Source of the DNA: an uncultured Oscillospiraceae bacterium
GTDB lineage: Bacteria > Bacillota > Clostridia > Oscillospirales > Ruminococcaceae
Direction of reading: 5' to 3'
Assembly: GCA_910586535.1 (NCBI GenBank)
Contig: CAJUHS010000011.1
Coordinates: forward strand, 39,022 to 103,021
DNA: 64,000 bases
Shown: positions 8,241 through 17,867 of the stretch, in pieces
How the letters are laid out: every line of letters starts with the position of its first letter
Numbering within the stretch: position 1 is the first letter of the stretch
Made by a program: the position numbers and the translations under genes
Notes under the pieces: model-generated
The model's database searches: none
The model's input: only the letters and a program-made list of their open reading frames with translations
Told to the model about the DNA's origin: nothing

Positions 8241-8884
8241 ACAAGAATTGACAATGCAATAGCTTCTGTTCCTATAAGAATAGAAAGATACTGCAATGAA
8301 CTTGACAGAATCAAGACGGAGCTTGCCGACAGCCAAAAGGAAGTTAATCAGCCGTTTGAGCATGAAGCTGAACTCGCCGAAAAGAAGCAGGCACTTGAAC
8401 GTCTTACCGATGATATAAATGCTGATAAGGTAAAGTGAAAAATTGCTCCCGAATAGCCTGAAAGCACTGTGTCTGAACAGCAGGAGCAGTCCGAAAAGCC
8501 TAAAAATCTCAACATCAAATGGAAACAGAATGACAAGTAGCTGCGCATAACCTATGATAGCACTGCCGACAATAAAGTCACTGCTTATTCCGACGGAAAA
8601 GAAGTCGGTCACTGTTCAGTTGACGAGCTGATTGTATCCAAAATCAGTGATAACGAGCAGAAAAACTATCCTCCCGAAATCACAAAGTGCGTTAAGTCTT
8701 TAAACCTTGCGTTCAGCAGTAAAATGGCTATGTACATCAGGACGTTTGCCGAAAAGGTAAATACTGCCGACAAGGGAATTTCTAAACGTAAAACTTTCCT
8801 GTTTTCTCGTGATAAAATCATGAGCGACGATTTTAAACCGACTTCGGAAAAGACTTCCGATAAACCTCCTCAGCAGGAACACTG
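8241..8884 (+). pseudogene. Remnant of a conjugative-element helicase/DNA-methylase protein
   Basis: Residues from about 8241 to 8438 (…IDNAIASVPIRIERY… and …EHEAELAEKKQALERL…) match the coiled C-terminal part of the very large SNF2-helicase/N6-methylase proteins of Tn916-like and related elements. Stops interrupt the frame at 8436 and 8538, and a continuation is readable from about 8550 to 8884 (…TAYSDGKEVGHCSVDELIVSK…). Only the last few hundred codons remain, so the gene is dead and documents a lost conjugative element. Confidence 0.6.
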
Positions 8885-8886
8885 AC

Positions 8887-8931
8887 AAATTTCCCCCGAA
8901 TGCACATTACCGTGTATTCGGGGGAAATTTT
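8887..8931. terminator. Bidirectional terminator
   Basis: AATTTCCCCCGAATGCAC and GTGTATTCGGGGGAAATT form an 18-bp stem with one mismatch and a six-base loop. It separates the rightward remnant from the leftward antitoxin gene. Confidence 0.85.
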
Positions 8932-9220
8932 ATTTGTTCTGAACAAATTCAATATGCAGGGACATATTCATTGCTTTTGCAAGGCGTTTAAGTGTGTTTA
9001 TAGACGGATTAGCGTTTCCGTTTTCAAGTTTGCTTATATCCCCCTGTGCTATTCCGGTTCTTTCGGATAATTCCTTTTGTGTAAGTCCTGTTTTTTTTCG
9101 TGCGTCAATTATTGCCTGTACTATTGCAAATTCAGGTTCAAGTGCGTCGAATTCTGCCTTAAACTCAGGGTTTTTAAGCTGTTCGTTAAGATATTCATCA
9201 AAATTAGTCATTTTTACCAT
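8930..9220 (-). CDS. higA: HTH (XRE) antitoxin, HigA-like
   Basis: Protein of 96 residues with a helix-turn-helix of the Cro/cI type at about residues 40-92 (LTQKELSERTGIAQGDISKLENG). It overlaps the end of the toxin gene by seven bases, and GGAGA inside the toxin end supplies the ribosome site, so the pair is translationally coupled. A second ATG at 9211 is also possible. It should neutralise the toxin and repress the operon. The toxin-first gene order matches HigBA. Confidence 0.82.
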   Translation of the reverse strand: MVKMTNFDEYLNEQLKNPEFKAEFDALEPEFAIVQAIIDARKKTGLTQKELSERTGIAQGDISKLENGNANPSINTLKRLAKAMNMSLHIEFVQNK

Positions 9221-9570
9221 TCTCCTTTCTGGTAAGATAATCGGCTCGGTAACGTTTTTGAATGTTCTATTTCTTCCTTTGGCGTTTTTTGAGTTTTCTT
9301 GATAAAATCGTTTGTAAGAACTGCTTTTTTCCCTACTACAAAGAAATACAACACTCTTGATATATCAGACCCAACTTTGGCTCTAAGCTCCAATATCCCC
9401 TCATTAAGCGGCTTGGAATAAGGTTCTCTCAATTCATATCCATTGCTTTTAAGCATTACTATAGTTCTTAACATCTTTGCTCGCATTTTTACATCAAGAC
9501 TGTCCAAAAATTCTTGAACAGGTCTTGTTCCGTCAGATTTTTCATAAAATATTATTTCAAATTCGTTCAT
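9214..9570 (-). CDS. higB: HigB-like toxin (phage Gp49-like/RelE superfamily)
   Basis: Protein of 118 residues. The start FEIIFYEKSDGTRPVQEFLDSL and the segment YELREPYSKPLNEGILELRAK…SRVLYFFVVGKKAVLTNDFIKK are typical of the Gp49/HigB ribosome-dependent mRNA interferases, with conserved basic residues on the last strands. It precedes the antitoxin, as in HigBA. A T/A-rich region with TATATT-like boxes lies upstream. Likely kept by addiction among the decayed mobile DNA. Confidence 0.82.
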   Translation of the reverse strand: MNEFEIIFYEKSDGTRPVQEFLDSLDVKMRAKMLRTIVMLKSNGYELREPYSKPLNEGILELRAKVGSDISRVLYFFVVGKKAVLTNDFIKKTQKTPKEEIEHSKTLPSRLSYQKGEW

Positions 9571-9842
9571 TTATATACTTCCGTCTATATGATATATCCT
9601 ATATTTATATTATATCTCAAATATTTAATATTGTCAATAGAAAAATAGACTTTTATTTTTGTTTTTTATATGATAAAATAAAAAATAGCTTATTATTATA
9701 AAAATCGACATATTTGTGCATTAAATTTTATGCAATACTACAAAAATAAAAATATTTTGAAAGAATATGAAAGAAAACAATACTTATTAGGCATTTATAT
9801 ACGAAAAATTAAAAATAGAACGATTTTTAAGGAGCAAATAAA

Positions 9843-9944
9843 ATGTATGATGAAATCGTAAATAAATATTACCATATAATTCTGAATTACTGCCACATAA
9901 CATTTTATCACAAAATCTCAGTAAAGTCAACATTTATTATATAA
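9843..9944 (+). CDS. Possible small protein, 33 residues
   Basis: A 33-codon frame with a good ribosome site (AAGGAG 8 bases upstream of ATG) in an otherwise gene-free AT-rich 400-base gap (9571-9976). The product is rich in tyrosine, isoleucine and histidine and has no recognised family. Support is the ribosome site only. Confidence 0.25.
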   Translation: MYDEIVNKYYHIILNYCHITFYHKISVKSTFII

Positions 9945-9976
9945 AAATACACTATAAATTTACTTATTGTGTATAA

Positions 9977-11290
9977 CTATACTGATGCCTTTATTTTTTC
10001 CTGCAAAAACGGAAGCAGATCCATCATCTCCGCCTTTACCCTATCGCTGATATTTTCAAGAGTTTCCTCCATAATAACAGCATTAACAACGTCCGACATT
10101 TCCGGTTTTATAAATTCGGGACTTATGTCCGATTTCTCAATTATGTCATGGATAATTTTCATACACTTGTCCGTCTCGCCTTTTTCAAGCAGCGAAATGT
10201 ACTGCTCGGCAGGCTCATTGCAGTTCGCAAGATACTCCCGCACATGACAGATTATCCGTGCTTTCGGAGCAAGCTTCGCGTCGTAAAAATCTTCAAACGC
10301 GGTCATATCGCTGACATGAATATCATTTGCGGTGAACACGGGGTTATCTTCAAGATCGTTTGGAAAACAGCTGAAATACTTGTCCCGAAGCTCAAGTGCA
10401 GCCGGTCTTTTAAGCAGAGGAAATTCATGCCAGTTAAAGTTCTCGTTTTCAAACAGATTGGACATACAGGCAAAGCCTGCATCGCACAAGGCTCTGTCAC
10501 AGTTCTGAAAATAATCGCACATTCCTTGATAAATAACAATATGCTCCCAGTAATTATACTGATTTTTGCCGTTGTTTTCTCCGATTTTGTACTCCTTGAA
10601 ACAAGTCACAGACTTAAATTTCGGCATAAAGCCTTCGGTATCGGACAGCTTTTGGGGGTATCTCATAAACAGCGCATAAAAGATGTTCGGCGCAATTTCT
10701 GAAAGCTCCTTTGAGTGCGATATCTTTTCGCAGACATACGAAAGGTTGTCCTTAAAAAATTTACCGTCAAGACCAACGCCGTCAACGACAAATGTATAAA
10801 AATCCTCAAAATCAATTTTCAGAAAAGTTTCTTCGGAATAGGAAATGTTTTCACGCAGCCGCATAAATTTTTCTCCGGTCTCGGTTTCATTTCCGAGACG
10901 CTTCATAAAGCTATCAATATCAGCCGAAAGAAGCGCACACCTGCCTATGCGGTACTCCATGTAATCCTTGTCGGACAACTCCTCCTGCTTTTCAAAAAGA
11001 AAGTCCGAATACTCCGAAAGACAAAGACAGCAAAGACGCGCAAAGTCTTTGCTATACTCATTTTTCAGCGCATTGCACACGCTGCGGCAAAACAAAGCTT
11101 TATGAATATTTTTCACACCGAGACGCTGCCGCATTGCTTCAAACCAAAGCATAAATTCCGAATATTCCTGACGAACCTGCTTTTCCGTCTTGCCGATCTC
11201 TTTAAGAAAATCCTCAAAGCTTTTGACTTCCTCAAATTCGTTGTCGTCCGCAAGATCGTAATCAAAATCAAAATCATCATCGTAGTACAT
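9977..11290 (-). CDS. Unknown protein, 437 residues
   Basis: I do not recognise this protein. It starts with an acidic, aromatic stretch (YYDDDFDFDYDLADDNEFEE), followed by a predicted mostly helical body containing several cysteines and tryptophans, with no membrane segment or signal peptide. GGAAAGGA lies 8 bases before the ATG at 11290. It is a stand-alone leftward gene between the toxin-antitoxin pair and an HTH regulator transcribed the other way, with a long inverted repeat in the shared intergenic region. It could be cargo of the decayed element. Confidence 0.6.
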   Translation of the reverse strand: MYYDDDFDFDYDLADDNEFEEVKSFEDFLKEIGKTEKQVRQEYSEFMLWFEAMRQRLGVKNIHKALFCRSVCNALKNEYSKDFARLCCLCLSEYSDFLFEKQEELSDKDYMEYRIGRCALLSADIDSFMKRLGNETETGEKFMRLRENISYSEETFLKIDFEDFYTFVVDGVGLDGKFFKDNLSYVCEKISHSKELSEIAPNIFYALFMRYPQKLSDTEGFMPKFKSVTCFKEYKIGENNGKNQYNYWEHIVIYQGMCDYFQNCDRALCDAGFACMSNLFENENFNWHEFPLLKRPAALELRDKYFSCFPNDLEDNPVFTANDIHVSDMTAFEDFYDAKLAPKARIICHVREYLANCNEPAEQYISLLEKGETDKCMKIIHDIIEKSDISPEFIKPEMSDVVNAVIMEETLENISDRVKAEMMDLLPFLQEKIKASV

Positions 11291-11355
11291 ATGATCGTTC
11301 CTTTCCGTTCAACTTACTATAATAACCTAATTATAACATATTCTGTGAAAAATGG

Positions 11356-11405
11356 AATACATTTGAATTCTGTAGCTTTTTTTATTTTCGGAATTCAAAT
11401 GTATT
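11356..11405. repeat. 15-bp perfect inverted repeat in a divergent intergenic region
   Basis: AATACATTTGAATTC (11356-11370) and GAATTCAAATGTATT (11391-11405) are exact inverse copies separated by 20 bases. They lie between the leftward unknown gene and the rightward XRE gene. Confidence 0.85.
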
Positions 11406-11459
11406 GATATTTTCCAAAATAAACGCACATTATGTGTAAAAACAACCCAAAACATACAC

Positions 11460-11474
11460 AAGTATAGTATACTT
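11460..11474. promoter_or_regulatory. Palindromic operator ahead of the XRE regulator
   Basis: AAGTATAGTATACTT is a perfect 15-base palindrome centred on G11467, about 18 bases before the regulator start codon. It overlaps a likely -10 region and fits an autorepression site. Confidence 0.6.
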
Positions 11475-11491
11475 TTACTTGGGTGATAATA

Positions 11492-11785
11492 ATGGTTGAC
11501 TTCGGCATAAAAATAAGAGAACTCCGCAAAAAGAAAGGCTTGACACAACAGCAGCTTGCGGAACGCGTCGGTGTTACAAAGGCTATGATAAGCGCATACG
11601 AGACAAGTATGCGGTATCCGTCCTACGACATACTTATCAAATTTACAAGGATTTTTCGTGTTACCTCCGATTATCTGTTGGGGATAAATTCAAAAAAGTA
11701 TTTTGATGTTGACGGTCTGACGGACAGTCAGGCGGAGATAGTTGCAAACATCATTGAGGAATTTAAGAAGCAGAATACAAAATAA
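11492..11785 (+). CDS. XRE-family transcriptional regulator
   Basis: Protein of 97 residues with an N-terminal Cro/cI helix-turn-helix (LTQQQLAERVGVTKAMISAYE) and the ending SDYLLGI… usual for Firmicutes phage and element repressors, then a short C-terminal helix for dimer formation. The ATG at 11492 is preferred to the upstream in-frame GTG at 11483. A palindrome just upstream suggests autoregulation. Convergent with the Rep-like gene beyond a terminator. Confidence 0.85.
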   Translation: MVDFGIKIRELRKKKGLTQQQLAERVGVTKAMISAYETSMRYPSYDILIKFTRIFRVTSDYLLGINSKKYFDVDGLTDSQAEIVANIIEEFKKQNTK

Positions 11786-11787
11786 GA

Positions 11788-11814
11788 TCGGCGTTTCCGT
11801 TTTTGGGAACGCCG
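11788..11814. terminator. Terminator between convergent genes
   Basis: CGGCGTT-t-CC, loop GTTTTTG, GGAACGCCG. It lies in the 33 bases between the regulator stop and the end of the leftward Rep-like gene. Confidence 0.6.
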
Positions 11815-11818
11815 AGTA

Positions 11819-12829
11819 TTATATAGCCGTATTTGGGCTATCAACCCCAAGCAGTTCGTAAAGGCTCGGAACGCTTTCATCACCGTGCTTATCCCTATAT
11901 GACAGCGAAATCGGCGACATATCCAGATATTCAAAATTTGACATCATATTACAAAACGCTCTTTCGGATTTTATCTTTTTCTTTGATTTTTTAACAACAT
12001 CGCAGAAATATTCTCCGTAATATTGAGATTCAATATGCTTTAGAGCGTGCTTTTTTTCACACTTTTTCAAGTCAGAATTATCAACGATTTCACGCATTTT
12101 TTTAACAGTATAGTACCTGCCTTTATGGAATCTTGAAGAAATAAATTGCTCAAAATAACTGCGGCTGTTTTTAAGATAAAAAGCCAAAGCTTTGGTATTA
12201 TTTTGAATATCATTATTTTGCATTGTATCATGTGTATGCCGTCTGTCAAATTTAAGTTCAAGACGCAGTAACGCGTCCGATACCGCTTCAAAATCCTCAT
12301 TTATATCTTCAAGCTGAAAATATTTATCGTATGCCGTAAAAGCTCCAAAAGATGTCCTGACACGGAAGCTGTGTTTATTTCGATTTTTACTTAATTCATC
12401 GTCTCCGTCATACTCCTCCATCATATCTCGAGTGCAGTTTAAGGAACGAGAAATCAGCTTCACATAACGTTCCGCGGAAAAATCCTTTGACAGCATAACA
12501 TTTACACAGCAGTCTACCCTTGAAAGCTTAAAGCTGTCAAGACCGTACTCTTCTCCCAATATGTCTGTAAGCATATCGTTTAGCTTTGTACCGAGCAAAA
12601 CAACATCGTCATTTTCGTTAAGTATCGACAAGCAATCGGCTTCGGGGTAGAGTACCTTATTGGCGGTAATAATTACCCGTATGTACTTATACTTTTTCCG
12701 ATAAAGAAATATCCTCAAACAAGGATATTTTGTGTGTACGCAAAATGAATTATGATTCCCCTCATAAATTTTGTTTGACGGTTCGGCTATTGCCCTTTCC
12801 ATAATAGCGTCCATTTTACTTTTCTCCAT
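11819..12829 (-). CDS. Possible replication initiation protein (Rep-like)
   Basis: Protein of 336 residues. The segment LSRVDCCVNVML and following helices resemble the central strand-helix pattern of phage gene II/plasmid Rep_trans-type replication initiators found on clostridial elements, where the R-x-D-x-C/A pattern recurs. A short frame (12833-12904) lies just upstream, so both may share a transcript. The family assignment is weak: I see no clear HUH motif or catalytic tyrosine context. Surroundings (HTH regulator, recombinase relic) fit an integrated plasmid or element. Confidence 0.4.
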   Translation of the reverse strand: MEKSKMDAIMERAIAEPSNKIYEGNHNSFCVHTKYPCLRIFLYRKKYKYIRVIITANKVLYPEADCLSILNENDDVVLLGTKLNDMLTDILGEEYGLDSFKLSRVDCCVNVMLSKDFSAERYVKLISRSLNCTRDMMEEYDGDDELSKNRNKHSFRVRTSFGAFTAYDKYFQLEDINEDFEAVSDALLRLELKFDRRHTHDTMQNNDIQNNTKALAFYLKNSRSYFEQFISSRFHKGRYYTVKKMREIVDNSDLKKCEKKHALKHIESQYYGEYFCDVVKKSKKKIKSERAFCNMMSNFEYLDMSPISLSYRDKHGDESVPSLYELLGVDSPNTAI

Positions 12830-12832
12830 AGA

Positions 12833-12904
12833 CTAAATCATCAATTCAAACGTATGGATACCAAAACCGTCCTCGGTAATTTCGTATTCATGCATATAAA
12901 TCAT
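12833..12904 (-). CDS. Possible 23-residue leader peptide
   Basis: A 23-codon frame with an AAAGGT ribosome site six bases or fewer before ATG, ending four bases before the Rep-like start. It could serve translational coupling; no family is recognised. Confidence 0.25.
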   Translation of the reverse strand: MIYMHEYEITEDGFGIHTFELMI

Positions 12905-13150
12905 ACCTTTCTGAATTTTTATCAATATGTTGCAAGCTATGATAACTTTTTACAACGATTATTTATTTATCGCATATTACAACAAATTTATTAATGATTA
13001 TGTTACCAAAATATATTTACAAGTGCATACGTATTTTTATATCTGATAACCTATAAATTAAGGATAATATTGAAATATTTCTGTATAAAATGATAGTAAA
13101 ATAACGTACTAAATATTATATATCCTATATAGGGAAATTTGCCAAAGTAA
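12905..13150. other. AT-rich gene-free stretch
   Basis: No credible gene. Contains many A/T runs and probably the promoter for the leftward Rep-like gene, which I could not place. Confidence 0.4.
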
Positions 13151-13164
13151 TTACCTTGGCAAAT
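13137..13164 (-). terminator. Terminator-like hairpin at the end of the recombinase relic
   Basis: ATTTGCCAA (13137-13145) pairs exactly with TTGGCAAAT (13156-13164). It overlaps the last codons and stop of the leftward recombinase. Confidence 0.5.
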
Positions 13165-14526
13165 CTTTTCCCATATTAAGATTTTTGCGCGTTATGCTTT
13201 TATCTTCGGCAAAGCCTTCGGCGGGTATCTTGCTTAACTGTGCATTATCTCCCGCGGACAAAATATTGGATACAAAATTTATCATGTTGATTCTCAAATC
13301 AATTTTATCCGGATATACCACCACTTTCTCAACGTAAAGATTGATAAGCTGACGTGTTTCTGCAAGCGTACCCGACTGAAACATAGCCTTTGCCTTTACA
13401 AAAGCCGCATTGATCTCCTCGTCGGGAATTTTTACGGCTTTCATTTTTTCGGTAAGAACTTCAAGCTTTTCCGTAAGATCATCCCGCTCATCTTCAAGCT
13501 TGGAAAGAGCAGTCACGAGCGATGCATTTCCGGTCTCGGCAATGACGTTTGTAAGATTGGAAATCTTTCCGTTCAGCCGTGAGATCTCTTTTTTCAGCGC
13601 TGCGGCGTTTTCAGCCATATCGGAGGAATTATTCAAAGTAAAAGTATTGTAATCTTTTATAATGTTCGGAACATATTTCTCATCGAAAATTATGTCCGAA
13701 AGCACTTTAAGCACAAAAGCTTCAACATGCTTTTTATTGACCTCCTTGTTTTTACAGGCTATACTTGTTTTATTGCTTCGATTATTGCAGCGGTATGTAA
13801 CTATGGTAGACTTGCCCCTGCTGCTTCTATGACGGTTTCCGCAGTAAATCTTGCCCGAAAGCAAGTATATCTCCTTGGCCGCGGAGGTCGGAGTTTTATT
13901 CACACGACGGTTCAGTATTTCCTGTACTTTATCAAAGGTTTCTTTACTTATAATTGCAGGAATGCCGTTCTCAATGCGGATAATGTCCTCAGCAGGTTTG
14001 CTTTTATGATTATTCCGCTTATTGTTGGTTTTGGATTGTGCGCGGTTATAAATGTAAACTCCGCAGTATTTTTCATTTCTGAGAATATCGTGCAGAGAAT
14101 TTTTGCCGAACGGCTTGCCGCGTTTTGTTTTCATTCCGTTTTCGTTAAGCTGTTTAATAATATAAGAATAGCCCTTACCGTCAAGCACACTCCGAAAAAT
14201 GAGCCTGACAGCACGAGCTTCTTCATTATCTATTTCAAGCATTTTAGTTTGCGGATTGACTGTGTACCCAAGCGGCGGCTTACCGCCATTATGCTGACAC
14301 TTCAGAGCATTCTCGTTAAGCCCCTTTCGGACTTCTCGGGCAAGATTTTTTGAATAATACTCGTTCATGCCCTCAAGAACACTTTCAAGAATAATGCTTT
14401 CAGGATTATCCTCATCGAGATTTTCTATCACGCTTATAAGCGTCGTATTATGACGTTTAAGCTCCATGCGGTAGCCTATACTGTCGGGACGTTTCCCGAA
14501 GCTAAGATTTTATCAATTCGTCTCAT
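13151..14526 (-). pseudogene. Large serine recombinase lacking its catalytic domain
   Basis: The long frame (start 14467, 438 codons) holds the end of the resolvase domain (…NPESIILESVLEGMNEYYS…), the recombinase domain (GKPPLGYTV…LIFRSVLDGKGYSYI), a zinc-ribbon-like region (YLLSGKIYCGNRH…) and the coiled-coil region near residues 290-345. The N-terminal ~100 residues with the nucleophilic serine are missing. A short frame with its own ribosome site begins at 14526 (MRRIDKILASGNVPT) and stops at 14478, directly before YRMELKRHN. The junction looks like an internal deletion. It should not be catalytically active. Confidence 0.8.
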
Positions 14527-14680
14527 TTGGAACGCCCTCCTTTGTGTTTAGTATGTTGAATATTACCGACATCAGCAGCTCGCAAAAGCTTGACGCGGCT
14601 TCATTTCCTGCGGATTCACATACATTGAAATTGCCGCAGTTTAGATTTTCTCTTGTGATAGTGTAAGATATAGTGTTCAT
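14513..14680 (-). CDS. Small protein upstream of the recombinase, 55 residues
   Basis: Frame of 55 codons with GGAGG six bases before ATG at 14680. Its end overlaps the start of the next short frame at 14526, a coupling typical of the small genes placed ahead of serine recombinases in Firmicutes elements. No family recognised. Confidence 0.5.
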   Translation of the reverse strand: MNTISYTITRENLNCGNFNVCESAGNEAASSFCELLMSVIFNILNTKEGVPNETN

Positions 14681-14804
14681 AACACTGCCTCCTATATATT
14701 ATTTTTACAGTCATGTTATTGCTGTATTAAAATAATATATATTCAAAAAGCCTTAGAATCCGCTTGGTTTGATCGGCTGCCGAGGTTATATAAGTATATG
14801 GATG

Positions 14805-14856
14805 AACCGCCATACCTCCAAGCAATTGCTCGGAGGGTATGGCGGTTTTTTAATTT
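14805..14856 (+). terminator. Strong rightward terminator
   Basis: AACCGCCATACCTCC pairs with GGAGGGTATGGCGGTT (one bulge), followed by TTTTTT. No rightward gene remains upstream, so it probably belonged to sequence lost or moved. Confidence 0.8.
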
Positions 14857-14946
14857 TGTTTTGACTGAAAATAACGGCTCAAATGTATATTTTCTCTATT
14901 ATGCGATATTAAAAATACAATATTAAATATATTTTTTAAAAAATAA

Positions 14947-14975
14947 TTGACTTTTTTGACTTTTTATGGTATACT
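14947..14975 (+). promoter_or_regulatory. Promoter of the frameshifted island gene
   Basis: TTGACT at 14947-14952, a 17-base spacer and TATACT at 14970-14975, about 85 bases before the GGAGG-ATG at 15061. Confidence 0.7.
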
Positions 14976-15060
14976 TAAAATAAATTAATTTCAGTAATAT
15001 GTAAGTTACTGAAACATTGACTTGAACGGCTCGAACTTACGTTCTGATTGGAGGAAGAAA

Positions 15061-17801
15061 ATGTATCTGTTATTAATTGCACGGCCTATCTCGAAACTTT
15101 TGTTTTTTAAATTAAGCAGTATTGTTAAAAAATTATCAGATTATGGACTGTCAGAAAACGAAATGTTTTTATTTTTAGAATCTTCAGATATGGGCAAAAA
15201 ATATACTATATTATACGATAAAACTAAAGGAAATGCATATAAAATATTTTGGAAAGGCGTTTCTGATAATAATTTAGAGGAATATGTGAAATATTGGAGC
15301 AACAAAGAGTTTCATGGGATAAAAAATCGTGTATTCGAAAAAAAGAAATTTTATCTAAATATTATGATTTTAAAAATGCTGAAACTTCAATATTTGACAA
15401 AAAAAATATTTACATTGATTTACTCAATGCAATTAGAAATGCTGAACTAAGCAAAGAAGAAAAAAATTTTTTGAAAATACCTGAATTTAAAAAAATTAAA
15501 AAATATATAAAAAAATATAATAAAGCAATCAATGATTTAAACGATTTCTCTAATTTATCTGATGAATCCATAAATAAAGATGTTTTATCAAAAATAAATA
15601 AAGTTATAAAAAACCAAAAAACTTTTTTACAAGAAATACGCAGTATTGAAAACTTGATTACTTATATTGAAAAATATGATAGTTTTAATCCTCCTTATAA
15701 CAAGCTAATACAAAGCCTTTCAGATCTTACGAATATAATAAATAAAATGTCAAGAAGTTTTGATATTGTTGACAAATCAATGTCAAAATTAAAAAAATCC
15801 GAATTGTTTAAAGAAGATAGTAAAATTTTGTCCGAAGTTGGGAAGATAGTGGCAGTAGAAGATGGTTTTGTAAAATATGAGGATACGGTGCTTAATGTAA
15901 TAGATTTAGAGGAGAAATTAGACTTATCAGAACTAAAAGAAATTCTTGAAAACATCAGAAATTCAATATATAATTCTTTTTCTGAATGCGAAACATATAT
16001 TATTCATAAAAATATTGGCTGGCAACAATTATGTTTAGATTATATATATCGAGGCTTTATGCCGCGTTCAAAGCTTAATTTTTGTGACATAAAACCCGAT
16101 ATTACCGGTCAATATGACATATTAAAAGAATACTTAAACGCAGCAAGTCATACGTTTACTTTGCCATTGTTTGCCTATATGCTTTTTGCTGTTAATAAAT
16201 CCCTGTTTAGTTGTACACCAAAAAAATTTGCAGCAAATATTAAAAGTCCATATGATATATAACCAAGTGAAAATGTAATAGAATATGTTTCACGCCTAAA
16301 TATGAATTTTATGAGTTTGGCTGTTGATTTAAAAGACGGCTTTCCTACCGATTTTAGCAAGGAATTCAATATTTCAAGATGCTTTACAAATCCGTTTTAT
16401 CTAAAAGGTTCAAAGTATAAATTAAAAGATTTTCCCGTATTTCTTTATGAGCATAAAACTAAAAGAAAAATACATAAATTAAGTGTGTCTGTACACAATA
16501 ATTTTAGAAATGTAAAAAATGTCCAAAGAAAAATTAGTAATTCTGTACTTCAAAATGATATAAATTCACAAGTATCTTACATTTTCTTTAACTTAGATAA
16601 CAGTGAAAAGGATTTACTTAACATTTTTATTAATGATGATATCCTATCAAATATTTTAAATACCGAATTGCCTAAATCATCGGATGAAAAGTTCGGGTTC
16701 AGAAATATAATAAAGGATTACATATTTTACGTTTCGAATATTTTAAGTAAAGAAATAAAAAAATCAGATGAAGAATATAAATCAAAAATTATAAAAAATA
16801 TACATAATGAATTTGATATCTACGGTGACAATATTAGCAAAGGTATTCATAATTTTATAATCTATATGTTAAAAGATTATAAAAGAGATCAAATAACAGT
16901 AGACTTTTCTTCTTATCTGGATAAAATGATTAATAAATTAAGTCTTAATCAATTAGAAGATATCGGCATGGGATTTAATAAATGTAAAAATGCCGATGCA
17001 AAATGTATTTTTATTTCTCGGTTTAAAAGAGAATACAATTTCAAATATATTTTTAGTGATGACGAAGAAAGCATTTTTAGTAAAGAAGATGATTGGAGTT
17101 CGATAGAGAATTTTAAGGAAGATATGGCAGATGCCGCTGTTGACAGATATCATATGCTTTTAATTAATGAATATATTTATATCAAAAATTACACCCCTAA
17201 ATATTTTAACAATTTATTTTCTGAAGCAAGAAAGTATATAAAGGATAACCTAAAAGGGAAAAAATATGATAACGTCCAAACATCACGCTGTGCATTCCTT
17301 TTGGCGGCAATGATGAGTTTTAAAAATTATATTAACAATTGCCTATCTGAGGTTTCTGATGATTTTAATAAGTATTTTCAAATATTTAACAATTCTATTT
17401 TACAAATGTGCTGTATTCCTATAAATGAAAATATAGACAACGCAACAGCACTTTCCGAATTTACGGAATTTCTAACTCTACAAATAGACAATGGTTCAAT
17501 AATTGACAGAAGCTTAGGAATTGATTCTAAATTTGGTTGGATAGATCGAAAAACGAACAAAATTTTACTAAAAAATTCGCGTGCCAACAACTTTTATGAT
17601 GAATTCATCAAATATTTGATAGATCGTCATAAGCGCTATGAACTTAGCAAACAGGCTTTTGTACGAGATGTTTTGGAAGAAAGAGGTATTTTGAGCGCAC
17701 GTTATGCCAATGGCGTAAAACGTTATGACCGTGAACGCAAAATAGGAAATGAGAAATACCGCGTACTTGTTTTAGACTGCGATCTTCTTGGAATACATTA
17801 A
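15061..17801 (+). pseudogene. Interrupted large gene of unknown function (~900 codons)
   Basis: Three joined pieces read as one protein. Piece 1 starts at ATG 15061 behind GGAGG and leaves frame at an A7 run (15338-15344). Piece 2 continues one base back in frame up to TAA at 16260-16262. Piece 3 continues in the same frame as piece 2 to 17801 (…SPYDI, stop, PSENVIEYVS…). The protein is helical, lysine- and asparagine-rich, without membrane segments. The last part (FGWIDRKTNKILL…, then …RDVLEERGILSARY…RYRVLVLD) faintly resembles the C-terminal end of DUF927/primase-like ATPases; I consider that weak. The sequence is clearly AT-richer than the core chromosome, which suggests transfer, and its place beside a NACHT gene suggests a defence-island cargo. 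Confidence 0.6.
15339..15345 (+). other. A_AAA_AAG slippery heptamer at the frame change
   Basis: In the frame of the 15061 start the codons are GAA AAA AAG, i.e. A_AAA_AAG in register. A -1 slip gives exactly the downstream frame. This heptamer drives -1 frameshifting in dnaX and IS3-type genes. No ribosome-like stimulator 10 bases upstream is visible, and a later stop at 16260 argues for decay. Confidence 0.5.
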
Positions 17802-17808
17802 AAAGAAC

Positions 17809-17842
17809 GGCCTAAGCGCTCTTACCTCATAGCGCTTAGGCT
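17809..17842. terminator. Hairpin after the interrupted gene
   Basis: GGCCTAAGCGCT and AGCGCTTAGGCT pair perfectly over 11 bp with a 10-base loop, eight bases after the stop. No clear U-run, so terminator activity is likely but not certain. Confidence 0.6.
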
Positions 17843-17867
17843 GTATCATCATTAGATATAAAAAATA

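Noticed and set aside
10148..11407. Long rightward frames opposite the unknown 437-codon gene
   Set aside because: They lack ribosome sites and read as antisense shadows; the leftward frame has a good site and protein-like composition.
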